Positions 1 through 13,135 of a stretch of 64,000 nucleotides of DNA are shown in pieces. A program made the translations under genes and the position numbers. The stretch spans positions 1 through 64,000 of the forward strand of contig NZ_JAARLY010000002.1 of assembly GCF_011759385.1 (NCBI RefSeq), in the 5' to 3' direction. This DNA is from Oleiagrimonas sp. C23AA (GTDB lineage: Bacteria; Pseudomonadota; Gammaproteobacteria; Xanthomonadales; Rhodanobacteraceae). Positions within the stretch are counted from its first letter, which is position 1; each line of letters starts with the position of its first letter. The notes beneath the pieces were generated by a model. The model saw only the letters and a list, made by a program, of their open reading frames with translations, searched no databases and was not told the DNA's origin.

Positions 1-71
1 CAGCAGTGAAACGTGTCCGCGCCGATGGTAGTGTGGCTCAAGCCATGCAAGAGTAGGTCACCGCCAGGGAC
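1..71 (+). rRNA. rrf: 5S ribosomal RNA, 3' part (partial)
   Basis: The first 71 bases match the 3' half of bacterial 5S rRNA: GTGAAACG, then CGCCGATGGTAGTGTGG, AGAGTAGGTCA and a closing CCGCCAGGGA that pairs with the missing 5' end. The 5' part lies before the window. It is followed at once by a rho-independent terminator, as expected for the last gene of an rRNA operon running rightward into this window. Confidence 0.93.
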
Positions 72-81
72 CTTTTAAAGC

Positions 82-114
82 AACACCCCCAAGCTCACGC
101 TTGGGGGTGTTTTG
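82..114 (+). terminator. Rho-independent terminator of the rRNA operon
   Basis: A 13-bp perfect stem (82-94 with 99-111; AACACCCCCAAGC and its complement) closes on a TCAC loop and runs into a short T run. It lies 10 bases after the 5S rRNA end and ends the rRNA transcript. Confidence 0.92.
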
Positions 115-592
115 CTATGCGCCAAGGGAAAACTCCCCCACCAGGTCACCGTGGCCCCGGCCGGCCACCGGTGGCCGTCACAGGCCAATGGTTTGGATCG
201 CGGTGCATCCTTCGAGCCGAATCGTCTGACGGATGTTTGTTGGCGCCAGGGTGAGTGGTTGCGGGAGACGCCTCTCTAACGCCTTGAAAGATCGCCTAAC
301 AAGCCTTCATCGGCGGTCAATGTGTCGCCTTTGAGTTGCGAAAAGCCCTCAAAAGTGATTTCCCGCCCTGGCGCTGCGTCCCGCGGCAATGCGCTTCCGC
401 GCGATGCACTACAAAGGCCGAACCCGTCCGTTGATGGGCGGCGACATCGCCGGGCCTGACGCTGCGGTGGGGCTCGTCTTGTGCTTGGATGATCGACGCG
501 TCTCAATGTGTCGGCACCCGGCATGAGCCCGGGAGGTCGATACCGCACTTACAGCGTATTCGTCTACCCGCCTGCAGTCGTATAAGCGTCGA
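115..592. other. Gene-poor stretch after the rRNA operon
   Basis: No convincing gene is seen on either strand. Short open frames exist (for example 409-840, minus), but their translations are rich in Arg/Ser/Pro shadow-type sequence with no recognisable motif or good ribosome binding site. Confidence 0.6.
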
Positions 593-1111
593 CTACAACT
601 CAGCGAGTTCGATAACCTCGGCTGTCGAGGTTTTGGCCAATGAGGCTGCTGACGCACCACTTTTCGATATGGCTCGATCTGCCAGCCAGGTGCCCACCCG
701 ATAGGCGACCCAACGCCTGCCATCCGGATGATGGAACAACCAAGGGCGGTAGTTGGTTGAGGCCGGCTGCGCGGCAAGTTCACCGAACCAGTTCTCGATT
801 GCCACGTCTTGATAGACGCCCCACGCTGACGTTCGTCCACCGAAGTCGCGTTCGAAGACGGTCGCCAGACCTTCGGCTACCGCAACATCGAGCAGCGACT
901 GGGGCCTGATACCACCTTGATGCACCCAGCCTCGCACAAGGTGGTGGCACTCGTGGCATAGCGTGGGAAACAGGTGCTTGCTGGCGACCCCGCAAAGGTC
1001 CATATCTGCCGCCCCGGACACCGTCCACCGGATGGTCGAGGTGCTCAGGGCTGAGCCATGCTCTGCGGAAGGAAGCGCCACGACGTCGGCGCGCATGACA
1101 TGCAGCTCCAC
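593..1111 (-). CDS. DUF2268-like putative Zn-dependent protease, probably N-terminally truncated
   Basis: This 172-codon leftward frame carries HECHHLVRG near residue 53, a variant of the HExxH zinc-protease motif. It is followed by AEGLATVFERDFGG and a WG-Y segment in the order seen in the DUF2268 predicted protease family. The C-terminus looks complete. The only available start is GTG at 1111, with no clear ribosome binding site. The frame stays open for 17 more codons upstream to a TAG at about 1163, and those codons (AQSSISRIRAQLPALPSE) fit the fold, so the N-terminal domain may be lost. A decayed gene is as likely as a working short one. Confidence 0.5.
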   Translation of the reverse strand: MELHVMRADVVALPSAEHGSALSTSTIRWTVSGAADMDLCGVASKHLFPTLCHECHHLVRGWVHQGGIRPQSLLDVAVAEGLATVFERDFGGRTSAWGVYQDVAIENWFGELAAQPASTNYRPWLFHHPDGRRWVAYRVGTWLADRAISKSGASAASLAKTSTAEVIELAEL

Positions 1112-1387
1112 CTCAGATGGCAGTGCGGGAAGCTGTGCCCGTATGCGTGAAATCGAGCTCTGAGCCTAACCCAGAATCACTTGCCGCTGATCATCGTCGA
1201 AGCGTGTCGCCGGTTGGGTATCGAGAAACAGCACCGAAAGCATGGGCGAGGTCCCTGGTGGTCTGCTGCCACGGTAGCCCGTTGCTGGCGATCTTCCCAG
1301 CTGAATGGCTGGAAAGGCTTCACGCAGCTCGCATGGCCTGCGCTGCTAGGATGAAACGCATGCACGCGAACGCCCACATCGACCGCC

Positions 1388-2074
1388 ATGCGTGATGGCT
1401 GGACACTTAGGGCATTGCCGCCCTTGCTCGCCTGCGTTGCTGGCAGCGTGGATGCCTCGACCTACATCAATCTGGGCAAGGTGTTTCCGGCCAACATGAC
1501 CGGCAATACGGTGCTCATCGGCCTCGCCCTTGGCGCGGGGCATCTGCATGATCTGTGGCGAGGACTGGCGGCGCTGTTGGGCTTTGCCGTCGGCGTAATG
1601 TTGGCAGCGTTGTATCTGCGCCGACCGACGCCCGGCTGGGACCGTCGTCTCCGACATGGCTTTGTGGTCGAAACGCTGGTTCTGCTCGCCTTGTATCTGG
1701 GCGCGCCGCTGTATATGCATGAAGGCCACTGGGCGAAGCTTTTGGCCGGCAGCCTGGCCGCCATGGCCATGGGGCTGCAGGCCGCGTTGGTGCGGCATCT
1801 GCGCATGGGCCATCTGCGTACCACTTTCATTACCGGGCCGCTGGTGGAAGCGCTGGCGGTGCCGTTCGATCCGGCCGAGCGCAAGCGCGGCGCCGAGTCC
1901 CAATGGGGCGGCGAATACGTCTTGGTATTTCTGGCCTATGCCGCCGCCGCCGCCGTGGCAGCCTGGCTGGCACACACCCGCGGCGCTCTGGCGATGGCCA
2001 TTCCCGCTGGCCTGATGCTGGCAACCTTGGTGGTGGTGTCGGTGCCTGATCCGGGGCGTGACGCGCAGCGCTGA
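1388..2074 (+). CDS. DUF1275 (YoaK-type) integral membrane protein
   Basis: A 228-residue protein with about six hydrophobic segments. The N-terminal signature AGSVDASTYINLG...FPANMTGNTV (about residues 17-41) is the hallmark of the DUF1275/YoaK family. These are inner-membrane proteins of unproven function, sometimes called putative permeases. No strong ribosome binding site precedes the ATG. It ends 41 bases before glpD on the same strand, so it may be co-transcribed with the glycerol genes. A role in glycerol uptake would be guesswork, but no glpF-like facilitator is seen beside glpD/glpK. Confidence 0.85.
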   Translation: MRDGWTLRALPPLLACVAGSVDASTYINLGKVFPANMTGNTVLIGLALGAGHLHDLWRGLAALLGFAVGVMLAALYLRRPTPGWDRRLRHGFVVETLVLLALYLGAPLYMHEGHWAKLLAGSLAAMAMGLQAALVRHLRMGHLRTTFITGPLVEALAVPFDPAERKRGAESQWGGEYVLVFLAYAAAAAVAAWLAHTRGALAMAIPAGLMLATLVVVSVPDPGRDAQR

Positions 2075-2115
2075 CAAATCCGGCCCGGCCCGGTGATTTC
2101 CTGACGGAGGCAAGC

Positions 2116-5170
<3,055 letters not shown>

Positions 5171-5215
5171 GCACGCCGCCGATGCGCCGTTGCCTTTGAC
5201 GCTTTAGGCCATGAA

Positions 5216-5239
5216 AAAGGGCGCCCGAAGGCGCCCTTT
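5216..5239. terminator. Bidirectional rho-independent terminator
   Basis: A 10-bp perfect stem (5216-5225 AAAGGGCGCC with 5230-5239 GGCGCCCTTT) closes on CGAA, with A-rich sequence on one side and T-rich sequence on the other. It lies between the convergent glpK and the PfkB kinase gene and can stop transcripts from both. Confidence 0.9.
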
Positions 5240-5265
5240 CTTTCAATCCGGCATCACGCTATGGA

Positions 5266-6201
5266 TCAGTCCAGCGCGTAGCCGAACTGCTCTTCGAACT
5301 GGCTTGCGAACGTGGCGTAGTCAAAGCGCTGGTTCTGCGTGCCTGGATGCTCCACCTTCAGCGCCCCCATCAGCGAGGCCATGCGGCCAATGGTCGGCCA
5401 GTCCTTGCCGTTCATGATGCCGAAGATCAGGCCGGCGCGGTAAGCATCGCCGCAACCGGTCGGATCAACGGTCTGGCGTTCCCTGGCCGGCGGTACCTGC
5501 ACCGCTTCGCCCCCAGTGTGGATGATCGAGCCGCGCGGACCCTGGGTGACGATATAGGCGTGAACGCGCGAGGCGATGTCGGCCGCGCTCCAGCCGGTGC
5601 GCTGCTGCAGCAGCTGCGACTCGTAGTCGTTGACGATGACGTAGGTGGCTTTCTCGATCATGGCGCGGAATTCCTCGCCATTGAACAGCGGCATGGCCTG
5701 GCCCGGATCGAAGATGAAGGGCACGCCGCGGGCGGCAAACTCTTCGGTGTGCTGCAGCATCGCCTCGCGGCTGTCGGGCGCGACGATGGCGAAGCTGATG
5801 TCATCGATGTCCTTCACATGCGTCTGGTGCGCGCTGGACATCGCGCCCGGATGGAAGGCGGTGATCTGGTTGTTGTCCAGATCGGTGGTGATGAAGCACT
5901 GCGGCGTGAACTGGTCGTCGTACACGCGCACGTGGTCCAGGCGGATGCCGAATGACTCCAGGTGCTCACGATAAGGCGCAAAGTCCTGGCCCACCGCGGC
6001 CACCGGGTAGGGATCGGCACCCAGCAGCTTCAGGTTGTAGGCGATGTTGCCGGCACAGCCGCCAAATTCGCGACGCATGCCCGGCACCAGGAACGAAACG
6101 TTCAGGATGTGCACCTGATCGGGCAGGATGTGATTCTTGAACTGATCCTGGAACACCATGATGGTGTCGTACGCCAGCGAACCGCAGACCAATGCAGACA
6201 T
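5266..6201 (-). CDS. PfkB-family sugar/nucleoside kinase (adenosine-kinase-like)
   Basis: A 311-residue ribokinase-fold protein. It has the N-terminal GGCAGNIAYNL glycine-rich motif of the PfkB family and the C-terminal signature DPTGCGDAYRAGLIFG, whose second Asp is the catalytic base. The start chosen is ATG at 6201 (MSALVCGSLAYDT); the longer frame to 6252 lacks family sequence. The substrate cannot be read from the sequence; adenosine-kinase-like annotation is common for close relatives. It faces glpK with a shared terminator. Confidence 0.88.
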   Translation of the reverse strand: MSALVCGSLAYDTIMVFQDQFKNHILPDQVHILNVSFLVPGMRREFGGCAGNIAYNLKLLGADPYPVAAVGQDFAPYREHLESFGIRLDHVRVYDDQFTPQCFITTDLDNNQITAFHPGAMSSAHQTHVKDIDDISFAIVAPDSREAMLQHTEEFAARGVPFIFDPGQAMPLFNGEEFRAMIEKATYVIVNDYESQLLQQRTGWSAADIASRVHAYIVTQGPRGSIIHTGGEAVQVPPARERQTVDPTGCGDAYRAGLIFGIMNGKDWPTIGRMASLMGALKVEHPGTQNQRFDYATFASQFEEQFGYALD

Positions 6202-6442
6202 GCGAAGTAACCCTTGTCGATCCGGTAATGAATGAAGACGCCTGGGCGCCAAACGGAGCCGCCGACCCGCCGTGCCTGCGACAAAACCCGTGAATGTTAG
6301 CGCGTCCGGCGTCGCCGCGCGAGTCGGGCGTGGCGATAATAGGGCATGGCCGACGGCCGCCAGTGCAGCGCATCCCCAAGCGAAACAAAGGCTTTCTTAA
6401 CGTCGTTTCGCTTGCGCCGCCGGACCCCCCTCACTAGACTGA

Positions 6443-7531
<1,089 letters not shown>

Positions 7532-7583
7532 GGCAGGTAGTGGCGTCTGGACCCACTCAGGGCACCGGCGCCGCGGAGTGGGC

Positions 7584-8528
7584 ATGGCGCTGAACCGTGA
7601 CGGGTCCTCGACGCTGTTTTCGGCCTCCATGGCCGGAACCCTGCGCCTTATCGTGTACCTGGCGCTGGCCTGCGTGCTGATGGTGATCGACCATCGCAAC
7701 GGCTGGCTGGCCAAGGCGCGCTACGGCGCCAGTGTCGTCATCGAACCCTTGTACCGCCTGGCCGGCCTGCCGGCCGAGGGCGTGGATGCCGCGCGCGTGG
7801 CATTTGCCGATCGCACCAAGCTCAGCGACGAGAACCAGCGTCTGCGCGAGGCGCTGCTGCTGGCCAATGCGCGGCTCAATCGCATGCGTGCCGTGGCGCA
7901 GCAGAACGCGCGCCTGAAGCAATTGCTCGATACCCAGCACTCGCTGGGCATGAATGTGCAGTTGGCGCGGTTGATCGACGTGGACCTGGGTCCGTATCGC
8001 AACCGCGTAGTGCTCAACGTCGGCCAGCGCGAGGGCGTCAAGGCCGGGCAGGTGGTGATCGATGCGCACGGCGTGATGGGGCAGGTAATCCAGGTGATGC
8101 CGCATACCTGTGTGGCTATGCTGATCACCGATCCCAACAGTGCGGTGCCGGTCACTGTCGAGCGCACCGGTTTGCGCACCGTGGCCTACGGCACGCGTGG
8201 CGGCAGCGAGCTGTCGCTGCCGACCATTCCGGTGACTGCCGATGTGAAGGTGGGCGACAAGCTGGTCACCTCCGGCCTGGGTGGCGGTTTTCCGCAGGGC
8301 TTTCCGGTAGGCACGGTGCGTCGCGTGTCGCCGGATCTTTCCGGCATGTTCCTGTCCGCCCGCGCCGCACCGGCCGCGGCGTTGGAGCGCAGTGGCGATG
8401 TGCTGCTGCTGCGTGACCTGGCGCCGCCCATGGGGCCGCCGGCACCAGCGCCACAAGTCGGGCCGCCGGCCGATCTGGCGCCCGGTGCCGACACCAACGA
8501 TGCGCACAAGCAGGGGGCAAGCCATTGA
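7584..8528 (+). CDS. mreC: Rod-shape-determining protein MreC
   Basis: A 314-residue bitopic protein with one N-terminal membrane segment (about residues 18-35), a coiled coil (DENQRLREALLLANARLNRM, about 78-97) and the periplasmic beta domain with NVGQREGVKAGQVV. It links MreB filaments to PBP2. The start at ATG 7584 is preferred over GTG 7578 because GGAG at 7575-7578 fits only the ATG. The C-terminal tail is rich in Pro/Ala (GPPAPAPQVGPPAD). The stop overlaps the TTG start of mreD. Confidence 0.95.
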   Translation: MALNRDGSSTLFSASMAGTLRLIVYLALACVLMVIDHRNGWLAKARYGASVVIEPLYRLAGLPAEGVDAARVAFADRTKLSDENQRLREALLLANARLNRMRAVAQQNARLKQLLDTQHSLGMNVQLARLIDVDLGPYRNRVVLNVGQREGVKAGQVVIDAHGVMGQVIQVMPHTCVAMLITDPNSAVPVTVERTGLRTVAYGTRGGSELSLPTIPVTADVKVGDKLVTSGLGGGFPQGFPVGTVRRVSPDLSGMFLSARAAPAAALERSGDVLLLRDLAPPMGPPAPAPQVGPPADLAPGADTNDAHKQGASH

Positions 8529-9016
8529 ACCGTCAACGCGCACGCGCCCTGATGTTCTGGGCCACGCTGATACTGGCCCTGCTGCTGATGTTGCTGCCGC
8601 TGCCGGCGGCGATCGCGCCGTTCAAGCCGTACTGGCCGGCGCTGGTGCTGATCTACTGGGCGCTGGAGTCGGGCGACCGTGTCAACCTTGGATTGGCCTT
8701 CATGATCGGCCTGGGCGCCGACGTGGTCGACGGCGTGCTGCTGGGTGAGCAGGCGCTGCGCCTGACCGCGCTGGTATTCATCGTGCTCAGGTTCCGCTCG
8801 CGCCTGCGTTTCTTCCCGATGTGGCAGCAGGCCCTGGCGGTGCTGGCCCTGCTGCTGAACGATCGCATCCTGCAACTGGCGGTACGCGCCTTCGCCAGCG
8901 AGCCGCTGCCCACGTGGGGCTACTGGATTTCGCCGCTGGTCGGTGCCTTGCTGTGGCCGTTCGTGTTTCTGGTGCTGGATAACCTGCGCGCTCGCTGGCG
9001 CCTGCACGAAACATGA
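8525..9016 (+). CDS. mreD: Rod-shape-determining protein MreD
   Basis: A 163-residue polytopic inner-membrane protein with about five hydrophobic helices, the usual MreD size. The start is TTG at 8525, overlapping the mreC stop in TTGA, with AGGGGG about 7 bases upstream. That implies translational coupling to mreC. The conserved core FKPYWPALVLIYWALESGDR is near residues 32-51. It is part of the elongasome with MreB, MreC, PBP2 and RodA. Confidence 0.93.
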   Translation: MNRQRARALMFWATLILALLLMLLPLPAAIAPFKPYWPALVLIYWALESGDRVNLGLAFMIGLGADVVDGVLLGEQALRLTALVFIVLRFRSRLRFFPMWQQALAVLALLLNDRILQLAVRAFASEPLPTWGYWISPLVGALLWPFVFLVLDNLRARWRLHET

Positions 9017-9066
9017 GCATGTCCCCGCCGCCGGCCCGCCGGCGTCGCGCTCGGCAGGCCTGAACC

Positions 9067-10965
9067 ATGCCGCTGCGACGTCGCGCCATCAAGGACAACC
9101 GCCGCGAGGCGCATCTTTTCCGGGTGCGCGCCTACACCGGCTTTGCGCTGATTCTGCTCGGGCTGCTGGTGCTGGTCGGGCGTTTTTTCTACCTGCAGGT
9201 GATGCGCCATGACGAGTACGCGGTGCGCTCGGAGCAGAACCGTGTGCATTTGCGCCGCCTGCCGCCGGCGCGCGGACTGATCTACGACCGCAACGGCACC
9301 CTGCTGGCCGACAACGTGCCGGCGTTCCGGCTGGATGTGATCCCCGAGCGCGTCAAGCACATGGAGCGGATGCTCAAGCGCCTGGACACGGTGGTGCCTC
9401 TCTCAGCTGACGACCTGAAGGATTTTCATCGCCAGCTCAAGCAGCATCGCTCGTTCCAGAGCGTGCCGCTGAAACTGCACCTGACCGAGGACGAGATCGA
9501 CCGTTTCGCGGTCAACCGCTGGCGTTTCCCTGGCGTGGACGTGGTGCCCTACCTGACCCGCCACTATCCGATGGGCGACATATTCGCGCATGTAGTCGGC
9601 TATGTCGGGCGCATCAATCAGCGCGAGCTTCAGCAGGTCAACCCCGAGCGGTACGACGGCACCACGCATATCGGCAAGACCGGCATCGAGAAGTACTACG
9701 AGAACAAACTGCACGGCGAGCCCGGCTATCAGGTGGTCGAGGTCAATGCCGACCAGCGTGTGCAGCGCATCCTGGAAACGCACCCGCCGACGCCGGGCGA
9801 AAACCTGTATCTGTCCATCGACGCCAACCTGCAGAAGGCCGCCTACAAGGCCTTCGCCGGACGCGCCGGTGCCGCGGTGGCGATCGACCCACGCAACGGC
9901 CAGGTGCTGGCCATGGTCAGCGTGCCGACCTACGACCCCAATTTGTTCGTCAATGGCATCAGCCAGACCGACTACGATGCGCTGCTGAACAATCCGCATC
10001 ATCCGCTCCTGGATCGCGCCGCGGTCGGGCGCTATCCGCCGGGCTCCACCGTGAAGCCGTTCATCGGACTGGGCGGCCTTGAGCTGGGCCTGCGCACGCC
10101 GCAGGACACGGTCAACTCCACCGGCGTGTTCTACATTCCGGGGCAGTCGCGCGGCTATCGCGATGACCAGCGCGGCGGCGCCGGCATCACCGATCTTCGC
10201 AAGGCCATCGCGCAGTCGGTCAACACCTACTTCTACAAGCTGGCCCTGGACATGGGCATCGATCGCTTCAGCCACTGGATGGCGCGCTTCGGTTTTGGTC
10301 AGGAGCCGGGCATCGATCTGCCGCGCCAGGGCGAGGGCGTGCTGCCGTCTCGCGAATGGAAGCGCGGGCAGACGCATCAGCCGTGGTATCCGGGCGAGAC
10401 GGTGATCGCCGGCATCGGCCAGGGCTACTGGGTGATCACGCCGCTGCAGCTGGCACACGCGTTGGCCACCCTGGCCGACAAGGGCGTGCCGCATACGCCG
10501 CGCCTGCTGATGGCTACGCAGGATGGCGTCGACGCCAAGGTCAAGCCAGTGTCGCCGCCGCCGGCCGGCGCCTCGGTCATCAAGAATCCGGCCGACTGGC
10601 AGGCCGTGGTCAACGGCATGATTGACGTGGTCAATGGCGGCCCCGGGACTACCGCGCGCGGGCTGGGCAAGGGCTTTCCCTATGTAATCGCCGGCAAGAC
10701 CGGCACCGCCGAGCGCTACTCGCGCAAGACCAAGGCCTACACCAACCACTCGGACCTGGCTGCGCTGGCCAAGCTTCATCGCGCGCTGTTCGAGGCGTTC
10801 ACGCCGGCCGAGAATCCGCGTATCGCGGTGGCGGTGGTGCTGGAAGAGGGCGCCTGGGGCGGCAGTTCAGCCGGCCCGATCGCGCGCAAGATTCTCGATG
10901 CCTGGGCCAAGGAGCAGGGACTGCCCGACGACACCAGCGACGAACCGAAGGACATGGCGCCATGA
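9067..10965 (+). CDS. mrdA: Penicillin-binding protein 2 (elongation transpeptidase)
   Basis: A 632-residue class B PBP that cross-links peptidoglycan during cell elongation, anchored by one membrane segment (about 24-45). The three active-site motifs are present: S327-TVK, S384-VN and K544-TGT. The N-terminal dimerisation domain has the family motif RGLIYDRNG near residue 69. The stop overlaps the rodA start (ATGA), the classical mrdA-rodA coupling. Confidence 0.97.
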   Translation: MPLRRRAIKDNRREAHLFRVRAYTGFALILLGLLVLVGRFFYLQVMRHDEYAVRSEQNRVHLRRLPPARGLIYDRNGTLLADNVPAFRLDVIPERVKHMERMLKRLDTVVPLSADDLKDFHRQLKQHRSFQSVPLKLHLTEDEIDRFAVNRWRFPGVDVVPYLTRHYPMGDIFAHVVGYVGRINQRELQQVNPERYDGTTHIGKTGIEKYYENKLHGEPGYQVVEVNADQRVQRILETHPPTPGENLYLSIDANLQKAAYKAFAGRAGAAVAIDPRNGQVLAMVSVPTYDPNLFVNGISQTDYDALLNNPHHPLLDRAAVGRYPPGSTVKPFIGLGGLELGLRTPQDTVNSTGVFYIPGQSRGYRDDQRGGAGITDLRKAIAQSVNTYFYKLALDMGIDRFSHWMARFGFGQEPGIDLPRQGEGVLPSREWKRGQTHQPWYPGETVIAGIGQGYWVITPLQLAHALATLADKGVPHTPRLLMATQDGVDAKVKPVSPPPAGASVIKNPADWQAVVNGMIDVVNGGPGTTARGLGKGFPYVIAGKTGTAERYSRKTKAYTNHSDLAALAKLHRALFEAFTPAENPRIAVAVVLEEGAWGGSSAGPIARKILDAWAKEQGLPDDTSDEPKDMAP

Positions 10966-12077
10966 TCGCTGCCTATCGACATCGCCTTGGTCGTCTCGTG
11001 CGCCGTCTCTGGTCACGGCCGCGCCTGGACCTGCCGCTGCTGGGCGCACTCACCGCGCTGGCCATGGTCGGTCTGGCCACGCTCTACAGCGCCGGTGACG
11101 AGAGCCTCTCGCTGGTCGGTAGCCAGGCCGGGCGCTTCGTGCTGGGCGCGATCATGCTGGTGCTGGTGTCGCGCATTTCGCCCACGCTGCTGCGTACCTG
11201 GACGCCGTGGTTGTATGCCTTTTCCACCGCGCTGCTGGTGGTGGTGGCGGTGATCGGCGAGGGCAAGGGCGCCTATCGCTGGCTGGATTTGGGCGTGGTG
11301 CGTTTCCAGCCTTCGGAGTTGTGCAAACTGACCATGCCGATGATGGTGGCCTGGTATCTGCACCCGCGCCAGCTGCCGCCGCGCTGGAAGGACATTTTCG
11401 CCGTCGGCATCCTGATCGCGGTGCCGGCCGCCCTGATCGCCGAGCAGCCGGACCTGGGCACCGCGCTGCTGGTGGCCGGCTCCGGAGCGTTCGCGCTGTT
11501 CCTGTCGGGCATGAGCTGGCGCCGCATTGCGCTGCTGCTGGGGCTGGTGGTGGCCGCCTTGCCGGTGGCCTGGCATTTCATGCACGGCTACCAGCGACAG
11601 CGCGTGATGACCTTCATCAATCCCGAATCCGATCCGCTGGGCACCGGCTGGCACATCATCCAGTCCAAGATCGCGGTGGGCTCGGGCGGCATTTTCGGCA
11701 AGGGCTGGCATCACGGCACGCAGTCGCGGCTGGAGTTTCTGCCCGAGCACACCACCGACTTCATCTTCGCCGTGTTTGGCGAGGAATTCGGCCTGGTCGG
11801 CGCCATCGTTTTGATTGCGCTGTACGCCTTCATCATCGGCCGCAGCCTGTGGATTGCGATGGAAGCGCGCGATACCTATTCGCGTCTGCTCACCGGCGCG
11901 ATCGCGATGAGCTTTTTCGTCTATGTCATCGTCAACGGCGGCATGATCACCGGCCTGTTGCCGGTGGTCGGCGTGCCGTTGCCGCTGGTCAGCTACGGCG
12001 GCACCTCGGCGGTGAGTCTTCTCACCGGCTTTGGCGTGCTGATGTCGGTGCACGCGCACCGCAAGCTGCTGGAGTAG
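10962..12077 (+). CDS. rodA: Peptidoglycan glycosyltransferase / rod-shape protein RodA
   Basis: A 371-residue SEDS-family membrane enzyme with about ten hydrophobic helices. It polymerises lipid II glycan strands together with PBP2. The conserved SEDS blocks are visible: YRWLDLGVVRFQPSELCKL, AEQPDLGTALLV, GTQSRLEFLPEHTTDFIFAV and LPLVSYGGTSAVSLLTGFG near the end. The start overlaps the mrdA stop. Confidence 0.97.
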   Translation: MIAAYRHRLGRLVRRLWSRPRLDLPLLGALTALAMVGLATLYSAGDESLSLVGSQAGRFVLGAIMLVLVSRISPTLLRTWTPWLYAFSTALLVVVAVIGEGKGAYRWLDLGVVRFQPSELCKLTMPMMVAWYLHPRQLPPRWKDIFAVGILIAVPAALIAEQPDLGTALLVAGSGAFALFLSGMSWRRIALLLGLVVAALPVAWHFMHGYQRQRVMTFINPESDPLGTGWHIIQSKIAVGSGGIFGKGWHHGTQSRLEFLPEHTTDFIFAVFGEEFGLVGAIVLIALYAFIIGRSLWIAMEARDTYSRLLTGAIAMSFFVYVIVNGGMITGLLPVVGVPLPLVSYGGTSAVSLLTGFGVLMSVHAHRKLLE

Positions 12078-12136
12078 CGCGCACCGCTGCTGTTAGGCTC
12101 ACCCGACGTATTACCTGCCTGCCAAGATTGCCGCCG

Positions 12137-13135
12137 ATGTCGCTTCGCAACCGTTTGATCTCCCTGCTGGTGCCGGCCGTGGCGCTGGCCATGCCCATGG
12201 CCCACGCGCAGACCCACCCGGGCGAGGCCGCACTGGTGCGCGAGGTGGCCGCCGATACCGGCAAGGATCCGGCCAAGCTGACTGCCTTGCTCGATGGCGC
12301 GAGCAAGCAGCAAAGCATTCTCGACGCCATCAGCCGCCCGGCCGAGGGCAAGGACTGGGCGCAGTACCGGCCCATCTTCCTCACCGACAAGCGCATCAAC
12401 GCCGGTATCGCCTTTTACCGTGAGCATCAGGCGGAACTGGAGCGCATCGGTCGCGAGTACGGCGTCGATCCGTATTACGTGGTCGCCATTATTGGCGTGG
12501 AAACCTTCTACGGTCGCATCACCGGGCACTACCGGGTGATCGACGCGCTGTCGACGCTGGCCTTTTACTATCCGCCGCGCGCCACGTTCTTCCGCAAGGA
12601 ATTGAAAACCCTGCTGGAACTTCCCGACAACAAGCTGGCCGGGCCGATCGATACGCTGACCGGCTCCTATGCCGGCGCGCAGGGCTGGGGCCAGTTCATG
12701 CCCTCCAGCATCAAGGCCTACGCCGTCGATGAAGATCACGATGGCCACATCAACCTGCATGGCGGCTCCATGCCGGACCTGTTCGCCAGCGTGGCCAATT
12801 ATTTCCGAGCCCATGGCTGGCAGCCCGGTGCGCCGGTGGCTGGCCGCGTGCAGGCCGATGCCGGCGCGCATCCATTCACGGCGAAAGATTCCAAGCCGGT
12901 GGAGCCGCTGGAGCAGTTCGAGGCCTGGGGCTATGCGCCATTCAAGCACTTTGGTCCGGGGCGTATGAGCACCCTGCTGACGCTCAAAGGGTCCGACGGT
13001 CCCGAACGCTGGCTCACCTTCCAGAATTTCTACGTGATCACGCGCTACAACCGCAGCCCGAAATACGCCATGGCGGTGCATCAGCTGGCCGATGCCATCC
13101 GTGCCGGCGTGAGCACGGCCGAGTCACATCCGTGA
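12137..13135 (+). CDS. mltB: Lytic murein transglycosylase B
   Basis: A 332-residue periplasmic enzyme that cleaves glycan strands to 1,6-anhydro-muropeptides. The start MSLRNRLISLL gives a signal peptide ending near AMPMAHAQ. There is no lipobox cysteine, so this version looks soluble rather than lipid-anchored. The catalytic Glu is expected in IGVETFYGRITG, and the family blocks GSYAGAQGWGQFMPSS and FRAHGW follow. The frame is open far upstream across rodA, but only the ATG at 12137 fits the family. Its stop overlaps the GTG start of rlpA. Confidence 0.95.
   Translation: MSLRNRLISLLVPAVALAMPMAHAQTHPGEAALVREVAADTGKDPAKLTALLDGASKQQSILDAISRPAEGKDWAQYRPIFLTDKRINAGIAFYREHQAELERIGREYGVDPYYVVAIIGVETFYGRITGHYRVIDALSTLAFYYPPRATFFRKELKTLLELPDNKLAGPIDTLTGSYAGAQGWGQFMPSSIKAYAVDEDHDGHINLHGGSMPDLFASVANYFRAHGWQPGAPVAGRVQADAGAHPFTAKDSKPVEPLEQFEAWGYAPFKHFGPGRMSTLLTLKGSDGPERWLTFQNFYVITRYNRSPKYAMAVHQLADAIRAGVSTAESHP

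Noticed and set aside
240-330. An integron attC-like site (GCCTAAC near 294)
   Set aside because: The matching GTTRRRY half and the expected hairpin spacing are absent; a seven-base match is chance.
11207-12136. A long N-terminal extension of MltB across rodA
   Set aside because: It is the open +1 frame of rodA. The MltB signal peptide and family sequence begin at the ATG at 12137.
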